DNA from: an uncultured Lachnospiraceae bacterium
Lineage (GTDB): Bacteria > Bacillota > Clostridia > Lachnospirales > Lachnospiraceae
Assembly: GCA_947363565.1 (NCBI GenBank)
Contig: CANAPP010000028.1
Location: 1-41,342 of the forward strand
Direction of reading: 5' to 3'
DNA length: 41,342 nt
Under the pieces are notes generated by a model. That model was not told where the DNA came from. It saw nothing but the letters and a program-made list of their open reading frames with translations, and did not search any database. Both the position numbers and the translations under genes were made by a program. This document shows positions 1 to 7,202 of this stretch, one piece after another; the stretch's first letter is position 1, and every line of letters starts with the position of its first letter.

Positions 1-2
1 AT

Positions 3-125
3 AAGGAGAAAATGCTGGAACACCAGATAAAGACCCTGAACCGGAAGGAACGGACGCACCGGCTCTGCACCAGAGGGGCAATGCTGGAAAGCCATCTCCC
101 CCACCCGGAATCCGTGACTCCGTGA
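3..125 (+). pseudogene. Remnant of a DUF3847-type mobile-element protein
   Basis: Frame 3 reads about 40 residues containing QIKTLNRKERTHRLCTRGAM, which resembles the core of DUF3847 proteins carried by Clostridia conjugative and mobilisable elements. The normal downstream half of that family (an Asp/Glu-rich helical tail) is missing and the frame ends early at the TGA at 123-125. The 5' end lies outside the window. The role of the family is not known; its association with integrative elements is established. I read this as a decayed fragment rather than a working gene. The family assignment is from memory of the motif. Confidence 0.55.
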
Positions 126-126
126 C

Positions 127-303
127 GTGCGCCACTGGCTCAACCAAGTGCTGCCATCCGAGCAGTACCGCCAGACCGCCGATCCGGGGAGGAAACCGTC
201 TGTTCAGGAGAGCCTGAAAGGGCGGCAGGAACGCATCCGGCAGGAGCAGGCAGCAAAAAGCCAGACAACCCGGACAGAGAAACAACAGAATATGGAACTT
301 TAA
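127..303 (+). pseudogene. C-terminal tail fragment of a mobile-element protein, possibly a relaxase
   Basis: Immediately after the previous stop, frame 1 stays open for 58 codons to the TAA at 301-303. It encodes a charged, Gln/Arg/Lys-rich tail (RHWLNQVLPSEQ followed by several RQER and RQEQ stretches, ending QQNMEL). Such polar tails are common at the C-termini of MobA/relaxase-type proteins, but no catalytic motif is present and the family is not certain. There is no convincing ribosome binding site in front of the GTG at 127, so this looks like the surviving end of a larger gene joined to the preceding fragment by deletion or frameshift. Confidence 0.35.
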
Positions 304-374
304 ACAGGCACTTGTTTTGTGATTGAAAACCGCAGGCAAGCGCCTTTTTCTTTGCAACAAAATGGATTTACCGA

Positions 375-405
375 CAACGTGAGCGACATTGTGTCACCCA
401 CGTTG
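375..405. repeat. Nested perfect palindrome next to the IS110 remnant
   Basis: CAACGTG (375-381) pairs with CACGTTG (399-405), and inside it GACA pairs with TGTC around a TTG loop. It sits about 20 bases beyond the truncated 3' end of the transposase gene. IS110-family elements are known to favour or carry palindromic sequences at their ends, so this could be an element end, the original target, or a simple terminator. Confidence 0.5.
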
Positions 406-425
406 GGATTATCAGGAGGGAACGC

Positions 426-1406
426 CTATTGAACGTATGCAATTACCCGTGGTGTATTTCCCCGCTGCCTTTGCTTTAGAGCCGCCGATTTATGCCCGAT
501 ATTTCCTCTGGTATATGCCTGCGCTGCTTCAACCAGCTGCCTGCGCAGATGGCTGTTCCCTGCCTTCGTGATACCATACCGGTTCTGCTTCTCATCACTG
601 GATTCCTCGCTTGGCACTAACCCTAGGAATGCGACAAATTTTTCTGCTTTCTCAAACCGGCTGAAATCACCCACCTCCACTACCATTGATAATGATGTGT
701 GCGTTTTTACTCCCAGCAGACATCCCAGCTTCTTTACTTTTTCCTCATATCTTTCTCCTGATGACAGCTCCTCAATCCTCTCGTCCAGGCGTTTTATTTT
801 CTCCGTAAAATATTCATATGTGATAAGATATTCATCCAGTGTTTCCTGAAATGGCTCTCCAAGATTTAATGATTTCAGCCATTTCACATGTGCCATTGTC
901 CAGTAGCTCTTCCCCCCTTCATATTTCTTCCCCAAACGCAATACCAGTGCAAGTATCTGCTGTTTAGTCTGCTTTAAGCAAATTTTCTGGTCATCCCTCA
1001 TCCGGATATACTCTTTGATTGAATTGTCCTCCTCCGTTGGCACATCTACCTCACTGTATGTGTGGAAAGCAAGGCATCTTGCGATATTTCCGGCATCCCT
1101 TTTGTCCGTTTTTACTCTGTAGGTATTTGTGATCGCCATTGTTGTTGGCGCCAGGATAACACATTTTACTCCATGGTTTGTAAGCTGATGATAAATAGAA
1201 TATCCAAGGCATCCCGCTTCATATCCACAGACAAACTCTATATCATCCCCCAAATTTTTACGAAGCTGCTCCAAATATTTCAGGATCATCTTATAATCGG
1301 ACGACATTTTTTGTTTATACATCGTTTTATCTGTATCAAAACTATAACAGCAAACGGTGTAACTTTCCTTATGGACATCCATTCCAACATAAACTATACT
1401 ATTCAT
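426..1406 (-). pseudogene. IS110-family transposase, C-terminally truncated
   Basis: This is a DEDD-type RNA-guided recombinase of the IS110 family, which moves its element without a classical target duplication. The start is the ATG at 1406 (MNSIVYVGMDVHKE), preceded by AAAGGAGG; an in-frame extension upstream has no support. The RuvC-like acidic residues are visible as Asp10, Glu63, Asp101 and Asp104 (KTDKRDA), and the C-terminal Tnp domain has its Ser (Ser269/270 in PSEESSDEKQ) followed by GITKAGNSHLRRQLVEAA. The reading frame stops at residue 326, just after RVIAYVQ. Relatives continue for roughly 60 more residues (the segment with the conserved arginines after that motif), so the protein is truncated and probably inactive. 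It lies among mobilisation fragments and abuts the end of the LysR gene. Confidence 0.85.
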
Positions 1407-1563
1407 AGATGGCCTCCTTTTGTATACGGTAATCCCTGTTACCATTAATTTTGCTGATTAACAGTTTACAGGTAAATCCACGAATCTACAACTGTGAGGT
1501 CACTTCATATTATCTATATAAACGAATCCAAGACATCATTTGTGACACTTAACCGTAAATTTT
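1407..1563 (-). other. Non-coding 5' segment of the IS110 element, possible bridge-RNA region
   Basis: About 157 bases between the transposase start and the LysR stop codon hold no gene. In IS110-type elements the non-coding end in front of the transposase encodes a structured guide (bridge) RNA. The segment has the right place and nearly the right size, and GTGACAC at 1542-1548 is the reverse complement of GTGTCAC at 391-397 on the other side of the gene, which might mark element ends. Seven bases can match by chance, so the boundaries remain unproven. Confidence 0.3.
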
Positions 1564-2484
1564 TTAAAAATCTTCTCCCCCCACATACCCCCAGTCCTTC
1601 CTACAAAGATAAGGCACCATCTTCTCCTCAAAGGTCTGCACTGCCTTAAGCGCCGCCTCATTGGGATACTTATGCTTAATCTCATAGGTAATCCGCTCCG
1701 GCGGCTGCACCGGGTTGCCAATCTCGCTCACATACACCTGCCGGAGCGTCTTTAACCTGTCCACCACAGATATGGGCGCAATCACCCACATCCGCTCATC
1801 GGACATCATGTGGAGCAAAAGCTCGAAAGTATCCACCTCTATCCGCGGACGTTCCCCCTTGCTCACCCACTGGTCATGCCAAATCTGGTAGTTCGCCTCC
1901 CAGCTGGTGAAGATTTCCCACTCCTTATTCAGTTCATCCGTATGTATCACCGGTTTCTTAAGCTCCGTCGCCGCCGACTGCACGATGAACATTTTCTCCC
2001 TGAGCACCGGGCGCGCGATGATATTTTTAAACTGCAGATGATGGTACACGAACCCCAGGTCAATCTCATGGTTCTCTAAAAGCCCGTAAAGCTCATAGGA
2101 ATAATGCGTCTTTATATGAAGGTTCATGATATGCTCTTCTTCGCCCAGCATCTCGCTGTACAGGTCAAAAAATATAGCGCTGTTGAGCGTATCCGTACAC
2201 CCAATGGTCAGATACAGCTTTTCGTGGCTGTCCTTCAAAAGCTGCATCTCCCGCCAGATAGACAGCCATCGCTCCGCAATAGGGATAAATTCCTCCCCCT
2301 GGGAAGTCAGCTCAATCTGCTTATAGCCTTTCTTCCTCGTAATCAGCTTAACCTTAAGTTCCTCCTCCAAAAGTTTCAGCCGGTGGCTCACTGTCGGCTG
2401 CGACAGAAAAAGATTGTCGGCTGTCTTCGTAATATTTTTCGTCTTCACAATCATTAAAAATGTCTCGATATCCGCAAGATTCAC
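1564..2484 (-). CDS. LysR-family transcriptional regulator
   Basis: 306-residue LysR-type regulator. The start is taken as the GTG at 2484, placed five bases after GAGGAGG; a longer open frame upstream lacks such a site. Residues 1-60 form the winged helix-turn-helix (ADIETFLMIVKTKNITKTA followed by LFLSQPTVSHRLKLLEEEL), and the rest is a periplasmic-binding-protein-like effector domain (about residues 90-295). It is transcribed away from the aminotransferase gene, the usual LysR arrangement, with 186 bases between the two starts, so it most likely controls that gene and perhaps the hydrolase after it. The inducer cannot be told from sequence. Its 3' end directly meets the IS110 remnant. Confidence 0.9.
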   Translation of the reverse strand: MNLADIETFLMIVKTKNITKTADNLFLSQPTVSHRLKLLEEELKVKLITRKKGYKQIELTSQGEEFIPIAERWLSIWREMQLLKDSHEKLYLTIGCTDTLNSAIFFDLYSEMLGEEEHIMNLHIKTHYSYELYGLLENHEIDLGFVYHHLQFKNIIARPVLREKMFIVQSAATELKKPVIHTDELNKEWEIFTSWEANYQIWHDQWVSKGERPRIEVDTFELLLHMMSDERMWVIAPISVVDRLKTLRQVYVSEIGNPVQPPERITYEIKHKYPNEAALKAVQTFEEKMVPYLCRKDWGYVGGEDF

Positions 2485-2553
2485 AATATTTCCTCCTCTC
2501 AGCACAATTCTAAATATAAAATATATTAATATTATACAGCGCAATTATTCATT

Positions 2554-2581
2554 TTTCAATTTCTACTTTCCATGCTATGAT
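2554..2581 (+). promoter_or_regulatory. Promoter for the class V aminotransferase
   Basis: TTTCAA (2554-2559), a 16-base spacer and TATGAT (2576-2581) preceded by TGC form a sigma-A promoter with an extended -10. It lies in the LysR/aminotransferase divergent gap, about 90 bases before the aminotransferase start. The AT-rich stretch at 2515-2545 is a plausible LysR binding region but has no clear motif. Confidence 0.5.
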
Positions 2582-2670
2582 GATAACAGAAGAAAAGAAA
2601 GTTACTATGAGCGGCTCTCCGGCCATAAATAGCAACACATACTCTGTACGGACAAGGAGGATTTAACAAG

Positions 2671-3957
2671 ATGAATAACGAAGAAAAAGGAATCTTATTT
2701 TCAGATGAATACCAGAAAAGCTTAAAGGCACAGTTCTGCTATGCCGACTCGGACCCGGAACATGGGGAGCGTCTTTTTTTTGAAAATTCCGGCGGCTCAT
2801 TAAGACTTCGCAGAGCAGTGGAAGTAAAAGCACAGATTGAAGAGTTCCCGGACTGCCCGGAGCGGGTAAGGGGCAGAGGTTACGAGCTTTCCCACTATGT
2901 AGCAGACGGCACAAAGGACATCTTAGAGACCGTGTTCGGCGCAAAGAGCGGCGGTCTGCTGACGGAGCTTTCCGCATCCCAGACCATGTTCCAGGCTGTA
3001 GGCACCATCATGACCAATGTAAAATGGGGAACCAACGCAGTCACCTCCTCCCTTGAGCACCCTTCCGCCCACGACGCAGTTGAATTCTACTGCACCCAGA
3101 CCGGACGTGAATTCCGTGTCGTTCCCGCCAACAAGACAACCGGCGGGCTTGACGTAGACGAAGTGATGAAATATGTGGACAAAGATACGGTTCTCTTAAG
3201 CATCATGGCAGCATCCAACATTTCCGGAAATATTATGGACATCAAGGAAATTGCCCGCCGCGCAAAAGAAATCAATCCGGAAATCTACATCGTAAGCGAC
3301 GCGGTGCAACATGCGCCCCACGCTGCCATCGACGTAGAAGACTGGGGCGTGGATGTCTCAAACTTTGCGCCATATAAATTCTTCGGCATCCGCGGCTGCG
3401 GCTACTGCTATGTATCCGACCGGGTATGCGCGCTGCCCCATCACAAGCTGATCCACAAGGACGACCATGTGTGGGCGCTTGGCACTCCTACCCCGGCAAA
3501 CTTCGCGGCTATGATGGCAGTTATTGACTATGTATGCGAAATCGGCGCACATTTTACCGACAGCACTGACCGGCGCACTTTATATGTAGAAGGTATGCAC
3601 CGCATCCATCTGCAGGAGCGCGCACTTCTCTACCGCCTGCTGGAAGGGTCAGACGAAATTCCGGGGCTCAGACATATCGACAAAGCAGAAGTCTATGTGG
3701 ATATGGAAGACCTTACCTATAAAGACCTGATTGTAGCTATGGGAATCAAGGGCATCGAATTTGCCGAGCTCTCCCAGAAATACTTAGAGCACGGCATCAC
3801 GGTATTCGAGCGGCTGAATACAAGCCCATACTCCAAGAGAATCGTGGAATCTTTGGGACTTAAAGGCGCAATCCGCGTATCCCCGCTCCACTGCCACGGA
3901 ACGGATGATATCGACAAGTTCCTCAAAGCCACAAAAGAAATCGCAGACACCGTTTAG
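2671..3957 (+). CDS. Class V (cysteine desulfurase-like) PLP-dependent aminotransferase
   Basis: 428-residue cytosolic fold-type I PLP enzyme, with AAGGAGG about seven bases before its ATG. Visible features are an N-terminal ENSGGS stretch (38-43) typical of class V substrate-binding regions, Glu129-His130, the PLP-pyridine Asp210 in SDAVQHAPH with His214, and the Schiff-base Lys236 in NFAPYKFFGIRG. NifS/IscS/SufS-type enzymes, isopenicillin epimerase-like enzymes and kynureninase share this scaffold. I do not see a desulfurase-type mobile Cys loop that I can place securely; the sequence near residue 411 (SPLHCHG) has a Cys but in a different setting. The substrate is therefore unknown. The gene is divergent from LysR and followed by a metallo-hydrolase, which suggests a small catabolic or detoxification unit. 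Confidence 0.85.
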   Translation: MNNEEKGILFSDEYQKSLKAQFCYADSDPEHGERLFFENSGGSLRLRRAVEVKAQIEEFPDCPERVRGRGYELSHYVADGTKDILETVFGAKSGGLLTELSASQTMFQAVGTIMTNVKWGTNAVTSSLEHPSAHDAVEFYCTQTGREFRVVPANKTTGGLDVDEVMKYVDKDTVLLSIMAASNISGNIMDIKEIARRAKEINPEIYIVSDAVQHAPHAAIDVEDWGVDVSNFAPYKFFGIRGCGYCYVSDRVCALPHHKLIHKDDHVWALGTPTPANFAAMMAVIDYVCEIGAHFTDSTDRRTLYVEGMHRIHLQERALLYRLLEGSDEIPGLRHIDKAEVYVDMEDLTYKDLIVAMGIKGIEFAELSQKYLEHGITVFERLNTSPYSKRIVESLGLKGAIRVSPLHCHGTDDIDKFLKATKEIADTV

Positions 3958-4096
3958 TTTCCCCTTATAAGCTCTTCTATTAATATAGAAGAAACTGCTG
4001 CCTTCCGTTTTCGTCTGAAAATGAAAATGGAAGGCAGATTTGTACTTGATTCTGAACAAATGACACGTTATACTACTAAAGATATCAATCCAGTCA

Positions 4097-4331
4097 CAGG
4101 ATAAATTTGTATAGGCAATTGCGAAACTCGAATTTCCAGCGTCGAATCGTGCAGCCTGTATATTCCAACGCAGACACACTCCCGCTCCAAGTTTACCGCA
4201 ACGGTACATAAGCTGCCAAAATACGGCAGCTAAGTACCGGCGGTAACCTAAGGTCTGCTTATAGAATATACAGGCTGCATGATGACCCCCGGTTAATACC
4301 TGAGTTTCGCAATCGTCAGGATAAATGTATA
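4097..4331. repeat. Large imperfect palindrome flanked by near-identical direct repeats
   Basis: Most of the 394-base gap between aminotransferase and hydrolase is a hairpin-forming element. ATTGCGAAACTC (4119-4130 region) pairs with GAGTTTCGCAAT (4302-4313). Inside, TGCAGCCTGTATATTC (4150-4165) pairs with GAATATACAGGCTGCA (4264-4279). The core is AGCTGCC (4211-4217) with GGCAGCT (4225-4231), extended by GTTTACCGC/GCGGTAAC. CAGGATAAAT(TT)GTATA occurs just outside on both sides (4097-4113 and 4317-4331), like a target-site duplication. It resembles a miniature mobile element or a structured RNA; no protein is encoded. Confidence 0.7.
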
Positions 4332-4351
4332 AAGCAAAAGGAGAACAATGT

Positions 4352-5152
4352 ATGAAACTGACTATACTCGGAACCGGAAATGCCGCCGTATCGGAATGTT
4401 ACAACACCTGCTTTGCCCTCTCTGACGGAAACTCACATTTCCTTATCGATGCCGGCGGCGGCAATCGGATTTTAAAAGTGCTTAAGGATACCGAAATCGA
4501 CATCTGTGATATCCATGATATATTTGTAACCCACGAACATGTAGACCATGTGCTGGGCATCATCTGGCTCATCCGCATCATCGGCCAGCGCATGAATCAG
4601 GGGAAATACGACGGAGAACTCCGTCTCTACTGTCACGAAGAACTTTCTGAAAAGATTCAGGCTATCGCAAATATGACCATCCAGCAGAAAGTGTGCAAGC
4701 ATATGGGCGGCCGGATTCGTTTTGACATCATAAAAACAGGTGATTCCCGCCAAATCCTCGGCTGCCCGGCGACCTTTTTCGATATCGCCTCCACCAAGGC
4801 AAAACAGTTCGGATTCACCATGCAGCTTGATAACGGCAAAAAATTCACCTGCGTCGGGGACGAGCCTTACAATGCGGTGAACCATCATTATGTGGCTGGC
4901 AGCGACTGGCTCCTCCACGAGGCTTTCTGCCTGTTCGGCGAGGCCGATAAGTTCAAGCCTTACGAGAAACATCACAGCACTGTAAAAGAGGCGTGCCAGC
5001 TCGCCGAAAGCTTGAAAATCCCCAACCTCCTTCTCTATCACACAGAAGAGACGCATCTTGCGGAGCGCAAACGCCTCTATACGGAGGAGGGAAAGCAGTA
5101 TTTCCATGGGAACCTCTATGTTCCCGACGATCTGGAAACCTTTGAATTATAG
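4352..5152 (+). CDS. Metallo-beta-lactamase-fold hydrolase (RNase Z-like)
   Basis: 266-residue hydrolase of the metallo-beta-lactamase superfamily. The ATG at 4352 is chosen because AAAGGAG lies eight bases before it; an in-frame ATG at 4325 has no such site. The fold signature is complete: a first beta strand MKLTILGTGNAA, Asp33 in LIDAGGG, the metal motif T-H61-E-H63-V-D65-H66, a later HEAFC, and a C-terminal His in LLLYHTEETH. The overall shape is like RNase Z or small phosphodiesterase-like members, but the flexible arm of tRNase Z is not evident. It follows the aminotransferase in the same direction, yet the palindromic element separates them, so co-transcription is possible but not assured. 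Confidence 0.85.
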   Translation: MKLTILGTGNAAVSECYNTCFALSDGNSHFLIDAGGGNRILKVLKDTEIDICDIHDIFVTHEHVDHVLGIIWLIRIIGQRMNQGKYDGELRLYCHEELSEKIQAIANMTIQQKVCKHMGGRIRFDIIKTGDSRQILGCPATFFDIASTKAKQFGFTMQLDNGKKFTCVGDEPYNAVNHHYVAGSDWLLHEAFCLFGEADKFKPYEKHHSTVKEACQLAESLKIPNLLLYHTEETHLAERKRLYTEEGKQYFHGNLYVPDDLETFEL

Positions 5153-5179
5153 CCATAATCTTTGACATTGCCAAAAAAC

Positions 5180-5200
5180 GGAGGAGAGCATCTCTCCTCC
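5180..5200. terminator. Bidirectional terminator between the hydrolase and the coiled-coil gene
   Basis: GGAGGAGA (5180-5187) pairs with TCTCCTCC (5193-5200). Read on the minus strand the stem is followed by GTTTTTTGG, a good terminator for the coiled-coil gene; on the plus strand a weaker ATCTTTG follows, ending the hydrolase transcript. Confidence 0.7.
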
Positions 5201-5238
5201 ATCTTTGATACATCTTTACCCATAGCCCAGCTTTGTCT

Positions 5239-5958
5239 TTATGCGTGCTGCAATATATGTATGCTTTCACTGTGCTGGCTCACAACCGCTTTAATCACTG
5301 TAACATCCTCTTCTAGTGAAGTCATGCGATGCTCATTCTCAATCCATCCCTTTGAAGTCGGATAAAGATTCTCACACAATAATCTCAACGGGTGGACCAC
5401 ATCATTCTCCAAAATTACACCGAGACGATGAATATCATCCTCCGTGTGCTGCACCCTGCCTTCCAGGCTCTCTATACGCCGATCCGTCTTGTCCATCCTT
5501 GTCTCCAAATTATCCATCCTAATCTCTAGCTTATCCACACTCTGTTCCAGATTATCCATTCTGGTCTCAAGATTATCCATCCTCGTCTCAAGATTATCCA
5601 TCCTCGTCTCAAGATTTTCCATCTTGCTCTCCAGACTTTCCATCCTCGTTTCAAGATTTTCCATCTTGCTCTCCAGGTTGTCCATCCTCGTCTCAAGATT
5701 TTCCATCTTGCTCTCCAGGTTATCAAGACGCCGGTCTATTTTCTCTACCTTCGCCTCCAAACTATCCATCCTGGTCTCCAGCCTTTCAAACCGTCGGTCT
5801 GTTTCCCTCATGTATGTCTCAAACTTGGCATCCAGCTTTTCTTCCAGTTTGGCATCCAGTTTTGCGTCCAGCTTTTCTTCCAGCTTGCTTTCTAATTTTT
5901 CCTCTAGCTTTTCTTCCAATACTTCTTCTAATACTTTGCGGAATCTTTCTTCTGTCAT
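5239..5958 (-). CDS. Long coiled-coil protein built from heptad repeats
   Basis: 239 residues, almost all alpha-helical coiled coil. Residues 1-45 are rich in LEEKLDAKL-type heptads, then from about residue 55 to 165 there are near-exact repeats of the seven-residue unit MDNLETR alternating with MENLESK. At DNA level these are 21-base tandem units (about 5480-5740), so copy number could change by slippage. The C-terminal 70 residues are less repetitive. There is no signal peptide, membrane segment or catalytic motif. TAAGGAG stands a few bases before the start. Proteins like this occur widely in Lachnospiraceae with no known function; a scaffold or tether role is only a guess. It is monocistronic. 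Confidence 0.8.
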   Translation of the reverse strand: MTEERFRKVLEEVLEEKLEEKLESKLEEKLDAKLDAKLEEKLDAKFETYMRETDRRFERLETRMDSLEAKVEKIDRRLDNLESKMENLETRMDNLESKMENLETRMESLESKMENLETRMDNLETRMDNLETRMDNLEQSVDKLEIRMDNLETRMDKTDRRIESLEGRVQHTEDDIHRLGVILENDVVHPLRLLCENLYPTSKGWIENEHRMTSLEEDVTVIKAVVSQHSESIHILQHA

Positions 5959-5984
5959 ATGACCATCTCCTTATGTGTTTTACT

Positions 5985-6013
5985 ATTATAGCTGTTTTAC
6001 CCTTTCTGTACAA
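5985..6013 (-). promoter_or_regulatory. Promoter of the coiled-coil gene
   Basis: On the minus strand TTGTAC (6013-6008) is followed by a 17-base spacer and a consensus TATAAT (5990-5985), 27 bases before the start codon. A perfect 11-base inverted repeat, AACAAATTTTT / AAAAATTTGTT at 6036-6061, lies just upstream and could be an operator. Confidence 0.65.
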
Positions 6014-6262
6014 GTTCAGTTTTTATGTATATATCAACAAATTTTTCTTCAAAAATTTGTTAATTATTTTCTGCACTCAAACGCATCACTCCCTTTTGAA
6101 TAAAACACCTGTTCAAAATAGTATCATTGCGGAATATTTCGGCGAAACGCCAAGACAAAATTCCAGATTAAGATATCGGAACAACAGATTATTCCGACAT
6201 GACGTTAGTATAGCACAATCTTCTGTTTTTGTTAACAATTATTTCTTATTTTAAACACATTT

Positions 6263-6375
6263 TTATCACAGTTTTTGCGTATACTATAATTGTTCGAAGA
6301 GATGATTCGAACACAAATAATTCTTTTTCATAACTTTTTCCTCAGGACTGCACACCTCCCATATGCAGTCCTTTT
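6263..6375 (+). ncRNA. Candidate small RNA with its own promoter and terminator
   Basis: TTATCA (6263-6268), a 16-base spacer and TATAAT (6285-6290) form a plus-strand promoter. TGTTCGAA (6291-6298) and TTCGAACA (6306-6313) make an inverted repeat over the likely transcription start. GGACTGCA (6344-6351) and TGCAGTCC (6363-6370) followed by TTTTAAAT form an intrinsic terminator that works on the plus strand only. Together they predict an RNA of about 75-80 bases. No gene on the plus strand nearby needs this terminator and no convincing open frame lies inside. The rest of the 5991-6440 gap is AT-rich with no gene. Confidence 0.4.
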
Positions 6376-6388
6376 AAATTGCTAAAAG

Positions 6389-6437
6389 CTACCCTCCGTG
6401 CACAAAGGGCGTGTGCTCCTTTGTACATGGAGGGTAT
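6389..6437. terminator. Terminator hairpin after araD
   Basis: TACCCTCCGTGCACAAAGG pairs, with two mismatches, with CCTTTGTACATGGAGGGTA just beyond the araD stop codon. On the plus strand it is followed by TTTTCTCTTATTT; on the minus strand the tract is weaker. It probably ends the araA-kinase-araD transcript. Confidence 0.6.
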
Positions 6438-6443
6438 TTTCTC

Positions 6444-7145
6444 TTATTTCCCCGGCTGCCCGTAATAGGCGTTTGCCCCGTGTTTCCGGTAGTAATGCTT
6501 ATCCTTAAGTTCCTGGGGCGCCGGCTTGTTCTGCGGGTTGATCATCTCACATCTCGCCGCCATCTTTGCCACTTCCTCAAGCACTACCGCATTATGCACC
6601 GCCTCATCGGCATCCTTCCCCCAGGTGAACGGGCCGTGGTTTTTGCAGAGCACCGCGGGCATCGCCTCGTAGTCAATGTGATTTGCCGCGAAATCATCTG
6701 CAATCAGTACGCCTGTGTTTTTCTCATAAGCCTCGTCAATCTCTTCTTTTGTGAGGTTACGGACGCACGGCACTTCGCCGTAGAGATAGTCCGCGTGGGT
6801 CGTGCCGTAGCATGGGATTCCCCTTCCCGCCTGCGCCCAGCTTGTTGCCCACGGGGAATGGGTGTGTACCACGCCGCCGATATTGGGGAAACGGTTGTAG
6901 AGCACTACATGGGTGGCGGTATCGGAAGACGGATTATAATCTCCCTCCACCTTATTGCCCTCAAGGTCAACCACTACCATATCCTCCGGTTTCAGCTTGT
7001 CGTAATCGACACCGCTTGGCTTGATGACAAAAAGCCCCTTCTCCCGGTCAATCCCGCTTACATTTCCCCAGGTAAATGTCACAAGGTCATGCTTTGGGAG
7101 CAGCATGTTCGCCTCATATACTTCTTTTTTCAGTTGTTCAAGCAT
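6444..7145 (-). CDS. araD: L-ribulose-5-phosphate 4-epimerase
   Basis: 233 residues, the usual AraD length. It converts L-ribulose 5-phosphate to D-xylulose 5-phosphate, the last step that brings L-arabinose into the pentose phosphate pathway. Class II aldolase-fold landmarks are all present: GNVSG (27-31), PSG (43-45), SSDTATH with Asp75, the zinc ligands His94 and His96 in GVVHTHS, and His170 in KNHGPFTWG. The Tyr-rich C-terminus ([12 protein letters not shown]) is typical of the true epimerase rather than fuculose-phosphate aldolase. AAGGAGATG precedes the start. It is the last gene of the minus-strand ara group, 57 bases after the kinase. Confidence 0.95.
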   Translation of the reverse strand: MLEQLKKEVYEANMLLPKHDLVTFTWGNVSGIDREKGLFVIKPSGVDYDKLKPEDMVVVDLEGNKVEGDYNPSSDTATHVVLYNRFPNIGGVVHTHSPWATSWAQAGRGIPCYGTTHADYLYGEVPCVRNLTKEEIDEAYEKNTGVLIADDFAANHIDYEAMPAVLCKNHGPFTWGKDADEAVHNAVVLEEVAKMAARCEMINPQNKPAPQELKDKHYYRKHGANAYYGQPGK

Positions 7146-7202
7146 TTTAAAACATCTCCTTATCTTTTCCTCAGTTCGGACAGAACGGATATTAATGATT
7201 CC

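Noticed and set aside
375-1548. GTGTCAC/GTGACAC as true terminal inverted repeats of the IS110 element
   Set aside because: Only seven bases match, and most IS110 elements lack long terminal repeats, so this is not enough to set the ends.
4097-4331. Hammerhead-type ribozyme in the palindromic element
   Set aside because: The conserved CUGAUGA and GAAA core segments are not both present on either strand.
5444-5962. Plus-strand Ser/Leu-repeat frame opposite the coiled-coil gene
   Set aside because: The repeats are the reverse reading of the 21-base heptad units; the minus strand has promoter, ribosome binding site and terminator.
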